39,225 bases of DNA, taken from Halomonas borealis (GTDB taxonomy: Bacteria; Pseudomonadota; Gammaproteobacteria; Pseudomonadales; Halomonadaceae). The translations under genes were made by a program, and so were the position numbers. Positions 28,161-36,903 of this stretch are shown here, one piece after another. The notes under the pieces are model-generated. The model did no database searches, was not told where the DNA came from, and saw only the letters and a program-made list of their open reading frames with translations. The first letter of the stretch is position 1, and the number at the start of each line of letters is the position of its first letter. The stretch spans positions 1 to 39,225 of the forward strand of contig NZ_SDMO01000020.1 of the NCBI RefSeq assembly GCF_004798905.1. Direction: 5' to 3'.

Positions 28161-29674
28161 CCCCGCAGATCGCGCTCCCCATCCTCATTCCCTTGTTCGC
28201 CGGTGCTTTGTCGCTGGTGTGCTGGCGTTCCCGCACGATGCAGCGCCTGATCGCGGTGGGCGGCACCGCGGGACTGCTGATCACGAGCTGCTGGCTGCTG
28301 ATGACGGTCAACCGCGAGGGGATCCAGGTGATGCAGGTGGGCGGCTGGTCGGCCCCCTTCGGCATCAGCCTGGTCGCCGACCTGCTGGGCGCCATCATGG
28401 TCGTGCTCACCGGCGTCATCGGCCTGGCCGTGGCACTCTTCTCGCTGGCCTCGATCGGCCGCGGTCATCAGGACTACGGCTACTTCCCGCTGATGCATCT
28501 GCTGCTGGCCGGGGTGGCCGGGGCCTTCTTGACCGGTGATATCTTCAACCTCTACGTGTGGTTCGAGGTGATGCTGGTGGCGTCCTTCGCGCTGCTGATC
28601 CTGGGCAGCGAGAAGCCGCAGATGGAAGGGGCGATCAAGTACGTCACTCTCAACCTGGTGTCTTCGGTACTGTTCCTGGTGGCCGTGGGCCTGCTGTACG
28701 GCATGGTCGGCACGCTCAACATGGCCGACATCGCCCGTCGGCTGGCGAGCCTGGAGGACACCGGCATGGTCGACGTGCTGGCGATGATGTTCATGGTCGC
28801 CTTCGGCATCAAGGCGGCGGCGTTCCCGTTGTTCTTCTGGCTGCCGGCTTCCTACCATACCCCGCCGGTGGCGGTGTCGGCGTTGTTCGCCGGCCTGCTG
28901 ACCAAGGTCGGGGTCTATGCCCTGTTCCGGGTGTTTACCCTGATCTTCCATCATAGCCCCGGCTATACCCACGAGATCCTGCAATGGGGTGCCGCGCTGA
29001 CCATGCTGTCCGGCGTGCTGGGGGCGGCGGCTCAGTTCGAGTTCCGGCGCATCCTGTCGTTCCACATCGTCAGCCAGATCGGCTACATGATCCTGGGGCT
29101 TGCGCTGTTCACGCCGCTGGCGATCCTCGGGGGCGTGTTCTACATCGTCCACCACATCATCGTGAAGACCAATCTCTTCCTGATCAGCGGCATCGTCCAG
29201 CGGCTGCGCGGCAGCTATCGCCTCGAGGCGCTGGGCGGCGTCTATCGCGACCATCCCTGGCTGGCGGTACTGTTCCTGGTGTCCGCGCTGTCGCTGGCCG
29301 GGATGCCGCCATTATCCGGCTTCTTCGCCAAGTTCATCGTGATTCGCGCGGGCCTCGAGGCCGAGGCCTATGGGGTGACGGCGATCGCCCTGCTGGTCGG
29401 GTTGTTGACCCTCTATTCGATGACCAAGATCTGGAACGAGGCGTTCTGGAAGGCGCCGCCCGACGATGAGGCGGACAGGGTGCCGCCGCGGCAGGTCGGG
29501 CAGCGCGAGCTGTGGCTGATGGGCGCGCCGGTGGTCGGCCTGGCGATCTGCACCCTGGTGATCGGTCTGCAACCCGACGCGCTCTATGCGCTGGCCGAGG
29601 CCTCGGCGGCGCAGCTACTGGCGCCGGAACGCTACATCGAAGCGGTGCTCGGGACACCCGGAGGAGGCGTATGA
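28157..29674 (+). CDS. mrpD: Mrp Na+/H+ antiporter subunit D (locus 2)
   Basis: 505 aa, a polytopic NuoN/M-like antiporter subunit. The fifth-helix glutamate is in [15 protein letters not shown], and the lysine and discontinuous-helix region in [20 protein letters not shown]. The start is GTG at 28157, within the 4-nt overlap with mrpC; the mrpE start overlaps the stop in the same way. This tight packing implies fixed stoichiometry and co-translation. Confidence 0.96.
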   Translation: MTPQIALPILIPLFAGALSLVCWRSRTMQRLIAVGGTAGLLITSCWLLMTVNREGIQVMQVGGWSAPFGISLVADLLGAIMVVLTGVIGLAVALFSLASIGRGHQDYGYFPLMHLLLAGVAGAFLTGDIFNLYVWFEVMLVASFALLILGSEKPQMEGAIKYVTLNLVSSVLFLVAVGLLYGMVGTLNMADIARRLASLEDTGMVDVLAMMFMVAFGIKAAAFPLFFWLPASYHTPPVAVSALFAGLLTKVGVYALFRVFTLIFHHSPGYTHEILQWGAALTMLSGVLGAAAQFEFRRILSFHIVSQIGYMILGLALFTPLAILGGVFYIVHHIIVKTNLFLISGIVQRLRGSYRLEALGGVYRDHPWLAVLFLVSALSLAGMPPLSGFFAKFIVIRAGLEAEAYGVTAIALLVGLLTLYSMTKIWNEAFWKAPPDDEADRVPPRQVGQRELWLMGAPVVGLAICTLVIGLQPDALYALAEASAAQLLAPERYIEAVLGTPGGGV

Positions 29675-30144
29675 TCGGGGCGGCCTGGAACCTGTTACTC
29701 GGCGTCGCCTGGGTGGTGCTGACCGGCGACTTCAGCGGCGGCAACCTGTTCGCCGGGCTGGTGTTCGGCTACCTGGTGCTGGCCCTGATTCAGCCTCAGG
29801 TCCCGGCGCTGAACGGTTACGCGCAGCGCTTGCCGCGGCTGGTTCGCTTCGTCGGCTTCTTCCTCAAGGAGCTGGTGGTCTCCAACCTGCGGGTGTCCTA
29901 CGACATCGTCACCCCGCCCTGGTACATGAAGCCGGGGGTGATCGCCATGCCACTGAAGGCGCGTACCGAGTTCGAGATCGCCTTCGTCGCCAACCTGATA
30001 TCGCTGACCCCGGGGACACTGAGCCTGGATGTCTCCGACGACCGTCGTGTGCTCTACATCCATGCGATGTTCCTCGACGACGAGCCGGCGCTGACCCAAA
30101 GCCTGGCCGAGCTCGAGAGGCGTGCCCTGGAACTCTTTCACTAA
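29671..30144 (+). CDS. mrpE: Mrp Na+/H+ antiporter subunit E (locus 2)
   Basis: 157 aa from ATG 29671, which overlaps the mrpD stop by 4 nt and is preceded by GGAGGAGG. Two N-terminal hydrophobic segments are followed by the MrpE domain with VANLISLTPGTLSLDV and the VLYIHAMFLDDE strand. The frame is open to 29512 inside mrpD, but that part is not MrpE-like. Confidence 0.95.
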   Translation: MIGAAWNLLLGVAWVVLTGDFSGGNLFAGLVFGYLVLALIQPQVPALNGYAQRLPRLVRFVGFFLKELVVSNLRVSYDIVTPPWYMKPGVIAMPLKARTEFEIAFVANLISLTPGTLSLDVSDDRRVLYIHAMFLDDEPALTQSLAELERRALELFH

Positions 30145-30162
30145 CCAGTCGAGGCCTATCCC

Positions 30163-30432
30163 GTGTCGATCGTGATCCTGTTCAGTCTGGCCCTGATGTC
30201 GTTGGCGCTTTGCCTGGCGTTCGCGCGCCTTTTCCGCGGGCCGAGCCTGCCGGATCGGGTCGTGGCGCTGGAGCTATTCTCGTCGATCCTCGTCGGCATC
30301 ATCGGCGTGGTGGCCATCGCCACCGACGTGGCGATCCTGCTGGACGTGGCCATCGTCATGGCGCTGATGGCCTTCATGGCGACGATCGGCTTTGCCCGAT
30401 TCCTGGAGCGGGGAGGACCGCGAGATGACTGA
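30163..30432 (+). CDS. mrpF: Mrp Na+/H+ antiporter subunit F (locus 2)
   Basis: 89 aa with three helices and the family motif RGPSLPDRVVALELF after the first. The start is GTG at 30163, 18 nt after mrpE; a clear ribosome binding site is lacking (CGAGG at 30150-30154 is the best), so coupling to mrpE is likely. The stop overlaps mrpG by 8 nt. Confidence 0.94.
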   Translation: MSIVILFSLALMSLALCLAFARLFRGPSLPDRVVALELFSSILVGIIGVVAIATDVAILLDVAIVMALMAFMATIGFARFLERGGPRDD

Positions 30433-30823
30433 CGTGCTGACCGCGGTGGGCATGCTCAGCGGCTCGACCTTCATGCTATTGGCCGCCCTGGGGGTGGTCC
30501 GCCTGCCGGACTTGCTGACGCGCCTGCATGCGACGACCAAGGCGGCGACGCTGGGTGTGACGTTGATCATGCTGTCGGTGGCGTTGCACTTCGCCGAGAC
30601 GGCCGTAGTGGCACGGGCCTTCGGGATCATCCTGTTCCTGTTGCTGACGGCGCCGGTGGCGGCACACATCATCGGCCGGGCCGGCTACTTCGTGGGCGCC
30701 CGTCTGTGGAATGGCACCGTCAAGGACGAACTGCGCCCCCACTACGACCCGCTGACACACCGCCTGCGCAGCGGGCGTGAGGAAGAAGACGATCCGGCCA
30801 GCGGATCACGCCACGGCGACTGA
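30425..30823 (+). CDS. mrpG: Mrp Na+/H+ antiporter subunit G (locus 2)
   Basis: 132 aa from ATG 30425, with GGGGAGG just upstream. The MrpG signature LPDLLTRLHATTKAATLG and FLLLTAPVAAHIIGRA are present, with three helices and a charged, acidic C-terminal tail. The frame is open to 30392 within mrpF, but those residues are not family-like. It is the last gene of the second Mrp operon. Confidence 0.94.
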   Translation: MTDVLTAVGMLSGSTFMLLAALGVVRLPDLLTRLHATTKAATLGVTLIMLSVALHFAETAVVARAFGIILFLLLTAPVAAHIIGRAGYFVGARLWNGTVKDELRPHYDPLTHRLRSGREEEDDPASGSRHGD

Positions 30824-30841
30824 CCGCCCATCGTCGACGCG

Positions 30842-30875
30842 CGGCTCGCTCAGGGGCCTGGCCGCTTGCGAGCCG
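30842..30875 (+). terminator. Possible hairpin after the second Mrp operon
   Basis: CGGCTCGC (30842-30849) and GCGAGCCG (30868-30875) form an 8-bp stem with an 18-nt loop. There is no T-tract, so it may be only a Rho-assisted stop or a processing structure. Confidence 0.35.
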
Positions 30876-30959
30876 GGAGGGACTGCCTGCCCGTCGGGCT
30901 GGCCTGGCGGGGCGATCTGCGCCATCATCGAGGGCTCTTTTCGTCAAGGAACGCCGTCG

Positions 30960-32249
30960 ATGTTGCCCCCGTTATTGCTCCTCATGCTGCTGTGCGCCGG
31001 CCTGACCGGCTGCCAGGGGCTTGCCACGCCGCGTGCCGAAGCCGCCTCGCCATCGACCGACGTATCGGCCTCGGCGACGCCCGATGAGGGAGCGGAGGCC
31101 TCGTCCGCCCGGGGCGTCGGCGCCGATCGAACGTTTGCCGACTGGCGGCACGACTTCCGCCGTCGGGCCCGGCAGGCGGGCCTCGGCGAGACCGCGCTGG
31201 CACGCGTCGACGCGCTGCGCTATCTGCCCCGGGTGATCGAGCTGGACCGTCGCCAGCCGGAGTTCGTGCGCCCGATCTGGGCGTATCTCGACGGCGCGGT
31301 CTCGTCGAGCCGGGTGAGCACCGGGCAGGCGCGGTTGGCCGACTATCGCCAGACCGCTCGGCGTGCGGAGCGACGCTTCGGGGTGCCGGCCGAGGTGCTG
31401 GTGGCGATCTGGGGCATCGAGAGCAGCTACGGCGGCTACCAGGGCGAGGTCGCGACGCTCGATGCGCTGGCGACCCTGGCCCATGACGGCCGCCGTCGCG
31501 AGTTCGCACGCGGTGAACTGCTGGCGGCGTTGCGTATTCTCGAGGCCGGCGAGGTACCCGCCGAGCGCATGGTCGGTTCCTGGGCCGGCGCCATGGGGCA
31601 CCCGCAGTTCCTGCCATCGAGCTATCTGGCCCACGCGGTGGATGGCGACGGTGACGGCCGCCGCGATATCTGGGGCAGTGTCCCCGACGTCATGGCCTCG
31701 ATCGCGGGCTATCTCGCCGATGCCGGCTGGCGAGAGGGCGAGCCCTGGGGCGTCGAGGTCGTGTTGCCGGACGGCTTCGACTATGCGCTGACCGATGCCG
31801 CGACCCGGCGCGATGCAGACGGGTGGGCGGCCGCCGGTGTCAGCCGCCGCGGCGGCGGCGCGTTGCCGACCCTTGCGGATGCCGGTCTGATCGCTCCAGC
31901 TGGCGTGCGTGGTCCGGCCTTCTTGATCGGTCACAACTTCCGGGTCATTCGGCGCTACAACAACGCCACCAGCTATGCCCTGGCGGTAGCCGCGTTGAGC
32001 GATGCCATCGCCGGGCGTGCCGCGATTCAGGGCGACTGGCCCCGTCAGGAACCGGCGCTCAAGCGCACCCAGGTGCTGGAATTGCAGCGCCGGCTCGCTG
32101 CCCGCGGTTACGAGGTCGGCGAGGCCGATGGCATCCTCGGGCCCAACACCCGGCGTGGCCTGCGGGCCTTCCAGCGCGACCTCGGCGTGACGCCGGATGG
32201 CTTCGCCACCCTGGCCCTGCTGGAACGGTTGCGTGAGGTGAGCTCATGA
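30960..32249 (+). CDS. Lytic murein transglycosylase lipoprotein with peptidoglycan-binding domain
   Basis: 429 aa from ATG 30960 (AAGGAA upstream). A lipoprotein signal ends in the lipobox LTGC with the lipidated cysteine at 18. A low-complexity Ala/Ser linker (about 22-58) leads to an MltB-like SLT_2 domain whose catalytic glutamate is E154 in WGIESSYGGYQG; SWAGAMGHPQFLPSSY is the second conserved block. A PG_binding_1 domain closes the protein (about 367-425, with GYEVGEADGILGPNTRRGL). It should cleave murein glycan strands to 1,6-anhydro products from the outer membrane. An upstream in-frame start (30777) would bury the lipoprotein signal and is rejected. The stop overlaps the next gene by 4 nt. 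Confidence 0.93.
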   Translation: MLPPLLLLMLLCAGLTGCQGLATPRAEAASPSTDVSASATPDEGAEASSARGVGADRTFADWRHDFRRRARQAGLGETALARVDALRYLPRVIELDRRQPEFVRPIWAYLDGAVSSSRVSTGQARLADYRQTARRAERRFGVPAEVLVAIWGIESSYGGYQGEVATLDALATLAHDGRRREFARGELLAALRILEAGEVPAERMVGSWAGAMGHPQFLPSSYLAHAVDGDGDGRRDIWGSVPDVMASIAGYLADAGWREGEPWGVEVVLPDGFDYALTDAATRRDADGWAAAGVSRRGGGALPTLADAGLIAPAGVRGPAFLIGHNFRVIRRYNNATSYALAVAALSDAIAGRAAIQGDWPRQEPALKRTQVLELQRRLAARGYEVGEADGILGPNTRRGLRAFQRDLGVTPDGFATLALLERLREVSS

Positions 32250-32836
32250 GGCGCATGGCGTGGTGCCTGACGGCGCTGATGTGGTCGTCGGGGCTGGCCG
32301 TGGCCGAATCCCCCGAGCGCACGGTGGGGTGGGTCGAATCGGTGACCCTGATGCCCTGGAACCTACCCTTCGAGGCCAAGCTCGACAGCGGCGCGCTGAC
32401 CTCGTCGCTGGACGCTCGGGACATCGAGACCTTCGAGCGCGAGGGCGAGCCCTGGGTGCGCTTCCGGCTGCGCTTCGATGATGATGACAAGGGGGAGACC
32501 TTCGCCATGCACCTGGAACGGCCGCGCGAGCGGCGCCTCACGGTGCGCGGTGCCGGCGGTACCGACGATCGCCCGGTGGTGTTGCTCGAGGTCTGCGTGG
32601 ACGGGGTGCGTTACGAGGAGGAGTTCAGCCTGCGCGACCGCTCGGAGATGACCTATCCGATCTTGCTGGGGCGCCGCACCATCGGCCACCTGGGGCGTCT
32701 CGACGCGGCCAGTCAGCATCTGACCGAGCCTGGCTGTTCCGGCGATGCCCGGCGGGTGGCGCATCGGCCGGATGAGGGCGGGCAGGGGGCCGCCGACGCG
32801 GATGCCGATACGGCCTCCGCCGAGGCGTCAGAATAG
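32246..32836 (+). CDS. Exported retropepsin-like protein (Zn_protease/PF05618 family)
   Basis: 196 aa. A signal peptide (about 1-20, ending LAVA) directs it to the periplasm. The PF05618 core has KLDSGALTSSLDA with the aspartic-protease-like D47-S-G triad and DRSEMTYPILLGRRT near 131-145. The family is often annotated as an ATP-dependent zinc protease, but its fold is related to retroviral aspartic proteases and no zinc motif is seen. A non-conserved acidic, Ala-rich tail ends the protein. It overlaps the lytic transglycosylase by 4 nt, so the two are probably translated together. Its 3' end overlaps rsmE, which runs the other way, by 9 nt. Confidence 0.87.
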   Translation: MRRMAWCLTALMWSSGLAVAESPERTVGWVESVTLMPWNLPFEAKLDSGALTSSLDARDIETFEREGEPWVRFRLRFDDDDKGETFAMHLERPRERRLTVRGAGGTDDRPVVLLEVCVDGVRYEEEFSLRDRSEMTYPILLGRRTIGHLGRLDAASQHLTEPGCSGDARRVAHRPDEGGQGAADADADTASAEASE

Positions 32837-33541
32837 CCGCGCCAGCAGGGCGGTGACCGCCGTTTCCACGCGCAGGATGCGCGGCCCCATGTGGACACCC
32901 CGGCAACCGGCCTCGACCAGCCGCTCCACTTCCCAGGGAATGAAGCCGCCTTCGGGGCCGACGACCAGCAGCGTCTCGTCCTCGACGCCACGCGGGCAGG
33001 CGTCGGGCATGCCGGGATGGGCCAGCAGGCCACGGCGGCCTGCCATCAGCGATGGCAGCGTGTCCTCGACGAAGGGCCGGAAGCCCTTGGCCAGGGTCAC
33101 CCGCGGCAGGCGGGTGTCGCGGGCCTGCTCCAGGCCCAGCTCCAGGTGGCGACGGATCTTGTCGTCGCCAAGTTCCGGCGACTGCCAGTAGCTCTTCTCC
33201 ACCCGCCGGGTGTTGAGCAGCGTCAGCTCCTTCACTCCCAGCGCGGTGACGTGCTCCAGCGTGCGCGCCAGCATCCGGGGCCGCGGCAGGGCCAGCACCA
33301 GGTGGACCGGCAGCGGCGGCGGCGGGGCCTGGTCGAGGCCGGAAACGTCGAACAGCGCCTCGGACTCGTCGAGGGTCAAGAGGCGGCCACGCCCCAGGGT
33401 CGCGCCGGCGATGCCGAGCGTCATGTCGTCGCCGGCGCGGGCCCGGTGGACCTCCTTGAGGTGGGCGAGCCGCCGTGGGTCGCGTATCCGAGCCAGGCGG
33501 TCGTTCTCGATGTCGTCGGGCGAGAGCAGGATCAGGTTCAT
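32828..33541 (-). CDS. rsmE: 16S rRNA (uracil-1498-N3)-methyltransferase RsmE
   Basis: 237 aa (E. coli 243). An N-terminal PUA-like domain (HLKEVHRARAGDDMTLG) is followed by the SPOUT methyltransferase domain with VGPEGGFIPWEVE and the C-terminal LGPRILRVETA-type knot (here MGPRILRVETAVTALL). It methylates U1498 in helix 44 of 16S rRNA. The start MNLILLSPDDI matches the family; GAGG lies just upstream. The frame stays open far upstream opposite purD, an effect of GC-rich composition only. It is divergent from purD. Confidence 0.95.
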   Translation of the reverse strand: MNLILLSPDDIENDRLARIRDPRRLAHLKEVHRARAGDDMTLGIAGATLGRGRLLTLDESEALFDVSGLDQAPPPPLPVHLVLALPRPRMLARTLEHVTALGVKELTLLNTRRVEKSYWQSPELGDDKIRRHLELGLEQARDTRLPRVTLAKGFRPFVEDTLPSLMAGRRGLLAHPGMPDACPRGVEDETLLVVGPEGGFIPWEVERLVEAGCRGVHMGPRILRVETAVTALLARLF

Positions 33542-33745
33542 GGGGCCTCGTGGTGCCGGTATGCCTTGCATGAAGGGGTGGGCGGTGCACAATACCTGCA
33601 TCGGCAGGTCTTCGCCCAGCCGAATCGCCCCAAGAGGGCCGTGTGTGGGATGCGCCAGCCTGCCGATCGTCGCCGCGATGCGACCGAGCCGGGTCGCCGG
33701 GGGCGCTCGAGGAGGCCGGAGGCGGCGCCCGCGGCCGCTTTCTGA

Positions 33746-33751
33746 CATAAT
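33746..33751 (+). promoter_or_regulatory. Candidate -10 box of purD
   Basis: CATAAT matches five of six -10 positions and lies 50 bp before the purD start, in an AT-richer patch. No good -35 or PurR-type operator was seen. Confidence 0.35.
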
Positions 33752-33800
33752 GCCGCGACATTTTTCCCGTGTTTCCCCGTGTAGTGAGGTAGAGCAGCGG

Positions 33801-35096
33801 ATGAAGGTTCTGATCATCGGCGGCGGTGGCCGCGAACATGCCCTGGCCTGGAAGGTCGCCCAGTCGCCGCGTGTCGAGAGCGTCCACGTGGCGCCGGGCA
33901 ATGCCGGCACCGCCCGCGAGGCCGGGCTCGAGAACGTGGCGATCGGCGCCGAGGACCTGGACGGGCTGATCGCCTTCGCGCGTGAGCGGGCCATCGACCT
34001 GACCATCGTCGGCCCCGAGGCGCCGCTGGTGGAAGGCGTGGTCGACCGCTTCCGCGAGGCCGGCCTGGCGATCTTCGGCCCCACCGCCGGCGCCGCCCAG
34101 CTCGAGGGCTCCAAGGCCTTCGCCAAGGATTTCCTGGCTCGCCATGCCATCCCCTCCGCCGAGTACCGCACCTTCGTGGCCGTGGCACCGGCGCTTGAAT
34201 ACCTCGCCGAGAAGGGCGCGCCGATCGTCATCAAGGCCGACGGCCTGGCCGCCGGTAAGGGCGTGATCGTGGCCATGAACCAGGCCGAGGCCGAGGCCGC
34301 GGTCCACGACATGCTCGAGGACAACGCCTTCGGCGATGCCGGCGCCCGCGTGGTGATCGAGGACTTCCTGCAGGGCGAGGAGGCCAGCTTCATCGTCATG
34401 GTCGATGGCGAGACGGTGCTACCCATGGCCACCAGCCAGGATCACAAGCGCGCCTATGATGACGACCAGGGGCCGAACACCGGGGGCATGGGCGCCTACT
34501 CCCCGGCACCGGTGGTCACCGACGAGGTCCACGAGCGCATCATGGAGCGGGTCATCCAGCCCACGGTGCGGGGCATGGCCGAGGAAGGCCACCCCTACAC
34601 CGGCTTCCTGTATGCCGGGCTGATGGTCGACCCCCAGGGCAACCCGCGGGTGATCGAGTACAACTGCCGCTTCGGCGATCCCGAGACCCAGCCGATCATG
34701 CTGCGCCTCGAGTCCGACCTGGCCGAGCTGTGCCTGGCCGGTGCCCGTGGTGCGCTGGCCGGCCACGCCTGCGAGTGGGACGAACGTGTCGCGGTAGGCG
34801 TGGTGCTGGCGGCCGGCGGCTATCCCGACGAGTACCGCAAGGGCGATGCCATCGAGGGGCTCGAGGCCGCCGAGGCCATCGGTAGCAAGGTCTTTCACGC
34901 CGGCACCGCCACGGGCCAGGACGGCGAGGTGCTCACCGCCGGCGGCCGCGTGCTGTGCGTCACCGCCTTGGGCGAGGGTGTCTCGGCGGCGCGTGACCTG
35001 GCCTATCGAGGCGTGGCCGAGATCCGCTGGCAGGATGCCTTCCATCGGCGCGATATCGCCCACCGCGCCATCGCCCGGGAGGGCGGTGCCGGCTGA
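33801..35096 (+). CDS. purD: Phosphoribosylamine-glycine ligase (GAR synthetase)
   Basis: 431 aa (E. coli 429). The N-terminal domain opens with VLIIGGGGREHALAW. The ATP-grasp region has KADGLAAGKGVIVA, NTGGMGAYSP and VIEYNCRFGDPETQ, which contribute ATP, metal and substrate contacts. The enzyme joins glycine to phosphoribosylamine in purine synthesis. ATG 33801 gives the family start. purH, its usual partner, is not seen in the window, so it must lie elsewhere if present. A thioesterase gene follows after 33 nt. Confidence 0.97.
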   Translation: MKVLIIGGGGREHALAWKVAQSPRVESVHVAPGNAGTAREAGLENVAIGAEDLDGLIAFARERAIDLTIVGPEAPLVEGVVDRFREAGLAIFGPTAGAAQLEGSKAFAKDFLARHAIPSAEYRTFVAVAPALEYLAEKGAPIVIKADGLAAGKGVIVAMNQAEAEAAVHDMLEDNAFGDAGARVVIEDFLQGEEASFIVMVDGETVLPMATSQDHKRAYDDDQGPNTGGMGAYSPAPVVTDEVHERIMERVIQPTVRGMAEEGHPYTGFLYAGLMVDPQGNPRVIEYNCRFGDPETQPIMLRLESDLAELCLAGARGALAGHACEWDERVAVGVVLAAGGYPDEYRKGDAIEGLEAAEAIGSKVFHAGTATGQDGEVLTAGGRVLCVTALGEGVSAARDLAYRGVAEIRWQDAFHRRDIAHRAIAREGGAG

Positions 35097-35129
35097 ATGG
35101 CCGGCCGACATTCACCACGAGGAGGCGGC

Positions 35130-35564
35130 ATGGAACGCGTGAAACTGGATTTCCCCGAAGCGGATATTCTCCACCGGCAGCCGCTGTCGGTGCGTATCAC
35201 CGACATGAACTATGGCCAGCACCTCGGCCATGACGCCGTGGTATCGATGATGCATGAGGCCCGCGTCCAGGCCCTGGCCAGCCTGTCGCTCAGCGAGGGC
35301 GACATGGGCGGCTATGCGTGCGTGGCGGCCGACCTCGCGGTGCAATACCAGGCCGAGACGCACTGGCCCGAGGCGCTGATGGTGGACACCGCCATCCCGG
35401 CGCCCGGGCGCCGCGTGATCGCCGTCTATCATCGTATCCGGCGGGTCGCCGATGAGCGTGCCGTGGCCACGGCACGCATCAACCTGATGCTGCTGGACCC
35501 CGCCACCGGGCGCCCGGCGGCGGTGCCCGCGGTGGTGCGCGAATGCCTCGAGGGGGCGGCCTGA
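35130..35564 (+). CDS. Hot-dog fold acyl-CoA thioesterase-like protein
   Basis: 144 aa, single hot-dog domain. The catalytic-loop pattern RITDMNYGQHLGHDAVV followed by the HEAR helix is typical of 4HBT thioesterases. ATG 35130 is chosen because GAGGAGG (35119-35125) precedes it and the family starts here; an in-frame start at 35097 would add an unrelated leader. It may hydrolyse an acyl-CoA, but the substrate is unknown. The stop shares one base with the prkB start (TGATG), pointing to coupled translation. Confidence 0.85.
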   Translation: MERVKLDFPEADILHRQPLSVRITDMNYGQHLGHDAVVSMMHEARVQALASLSLSEGDMGGYACVAADLAVQYQAETHWPEALMVDTAIPAPGRRVIAVYHRIRRVADERAVATARINLMLLDPATGRPAAVPAVVRECLEGAA

Positions 35565-36436
35565 TGTCGCGCGAGTATCCGATCATCGCCGTGACCGGCT
35601 CCTCGGGGGCCGGTACCACCACGGTCAAGCGCACCTTCGAGCGCATGTTCGCCCGCGAGGACCTGCATGCGGCCTTCGTCGATGGCGATGCCTTCCATCG
35701 CTATACCCGCCAGGAGCTGGCGCGGATCTTTCGCGAGGAGCCGGAGCGCAAGGACGAGCTGTCGCACTTCTCCGTCGGGGCCAACCTGCTGGAGGAGCTG
35801 GAGGGGTTGTTCCAGGAATACGGCGAACACGGTCGTGGCACCTATCGCCACTACATCCACGCCGAAGACAAGTCGATGATCGAGGCCGGCTATCAGGTCG
35901 GCACCTTCACCGAATGGCAGCCGCTGCCCTCGGGTACCGATCTGCTGTTCTATGAGGGCTTGCACGGTGGCCTGGTGACCGCCGAGCACGACATCGCCCG
36001 CCACGCCGACCTGTTGGTCGGCGTGGCGCCGACCATGAATCTGGAGTGGATCCAGAAGATCGACCGCGACATTCGGTATCGCGGCTATTCCCAGGAGGCG
36101 GTGATCGACACCATCCTGGGGCGCATGGACGACTATGTGCGCTACATTCAGCCGCAATTCTCGCGCACTCATATCAACTTCCAGCGGGTGCCCACGGTGG
36201 ATACCTCCAACCCCTTCGAGGTGCAGGACATCCCCGTCGATGCCGAGTCCTTCGTGGTGATCCGTTTCCGCGACCCGGCCACGGTGGACTTCCCCTACCT
36301 GCTGGCGATGATCCAGGATGCCTTCATGAGCCGCCCGCATACCCTGGTGGTGCCGGGCTCGCGCATGCCGCTGGCCATGGAGCTGATCCTGGGGCCGCTG
36401 GTGCGCCACCTGCTGGCCCAGCGACGCTTTCGCTGA
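35564..36436 (+). CDS. prkB: PrkB family phosphoribulokinase-like protein
   Basis: 290 aa (E. coli PrkB 289). A P-loop lies at 12-20 (GSSGAGTTT), with the AFVDGDAFHRY and EGLHGG motifs of the phosphoribulokinase/uridine kinase family. True phosphoribulokinase makes ribulose 1,5-bisphosphate, but this branch occurs in heterotrophs without RuBisCO and its substrate is unproven. No Calvin cycle gene is in the window. In E. coli prkB stands beside the OsmC gene yhfA and crp; here an OsmC gene is also close by, so the neighbourhood is partly conserved. The start at 35564 overlaps the thioesterase stop. Confidence 0.92.
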   Translation: MSREYPIIAVTGSSGAGTTTVKRTFERMFAREDLHAAFVDGDAFHRYTRQELARIFREEPERKDELSHFSVGANLLEELEGLFQEYGEHGRGTYRHYIHAEDKSMIEAGYQVGTFTEWQPLPSGTDLLFYEGLHGGLVTAEHDIARHADLLVGVAPTMNLEWIQKIDRDIRYRGYSQEAVIDTILGRMDDYVRYIQPQFSRTHINFQRVPTVDTSNPFEVQDIPVDAESFVVIRFRDPATVDFPYLLAMIQDAFMSRPHTLVVPGSRMPLAMELILGPLVRHLLAQRRFR

Positions 36437-36482
36437 GCCGCTTCTACCATCCGCGTTCGTCACCCGTCGAGGAGCCTTCCCC

Positions 36483-36824
36483 ATGGATTGCCTGTTCTGC
36501 AAGATCATCCATCGCGAGATACCCGCCGACATCGTCTATGAAGACGACGAGGTGTTGGCCTTCAATGACCTCAATCCTCAGGCGCCGACTCACCAGCTGA
36601 TCGTGCCCAAGCGCCATATCGCGACCCTCAACGACATCGAGCAAGACGATCTGGCGCTGGTCGGGCGGCTGCAGTTCACCGCCGCCAGGCTGGCCCGCGA
36701 GGCCGGCTTCGCCGATGACGGCTACCGGGTGGTGATGAACTGCAATGAACAGGGCGGCCAGACCGTCTACCACATTCACATGCACCTGATGGGCGGTCGG
36801 CGCTTCACCTGGCCGGCGGGCTAG
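36483..36824 (+). CDS. hinT: HIT family protein (HinT-like nucleoside phosphoramidase)
   Basis: 113 aa. The start [15 protein letters not shown] and the histidine triad HIHMH at 97-101 in [11 protein letters not shown] are diagnostic of the Hint branch. These dimeric enzymes hydrolyse AMP-lysine and other purine phosphoramidates. GAGGAG precedes the ATG, 46 nt after prkB. Confidence 0.95.
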   Translation: MDCLFCKIIHREIPADIVYEDDEVLAFNDLNPQAPTHQLIVPKRHIATLNDIEQDDLALVGRLQFTAARLAREAGFADDGYRVVMNCNEQGGQTVYHIHMHLMGGRRFTWPAG

Positions 36825-36870
36825 TCGGCTCCGCGCGTCGGGGAAACTGCCGGCCCCGGGGCGACTCGGT

Positions 36871-36876
36871 TACAAT
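36871..36876 (+). promoter_or_regulatory. Candidate -10 box of coq7
   Basis: TACAAT matches five of six -10 positions, 27 bp before the coq7 start; no clear -35 was found. Confidence 0.4.
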
Positions 36877-36903
36877 GCGGCCATCATCGATTCAGGGGGT
36901 GTC

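Noticed and set aside
32828..34432. A 534-codon version of RsmE starting opposite purD
   Set aside because: The PUA and SPOUT domains fill 237 residues from the ATG at 33541; the upstream part is antisense to purD.
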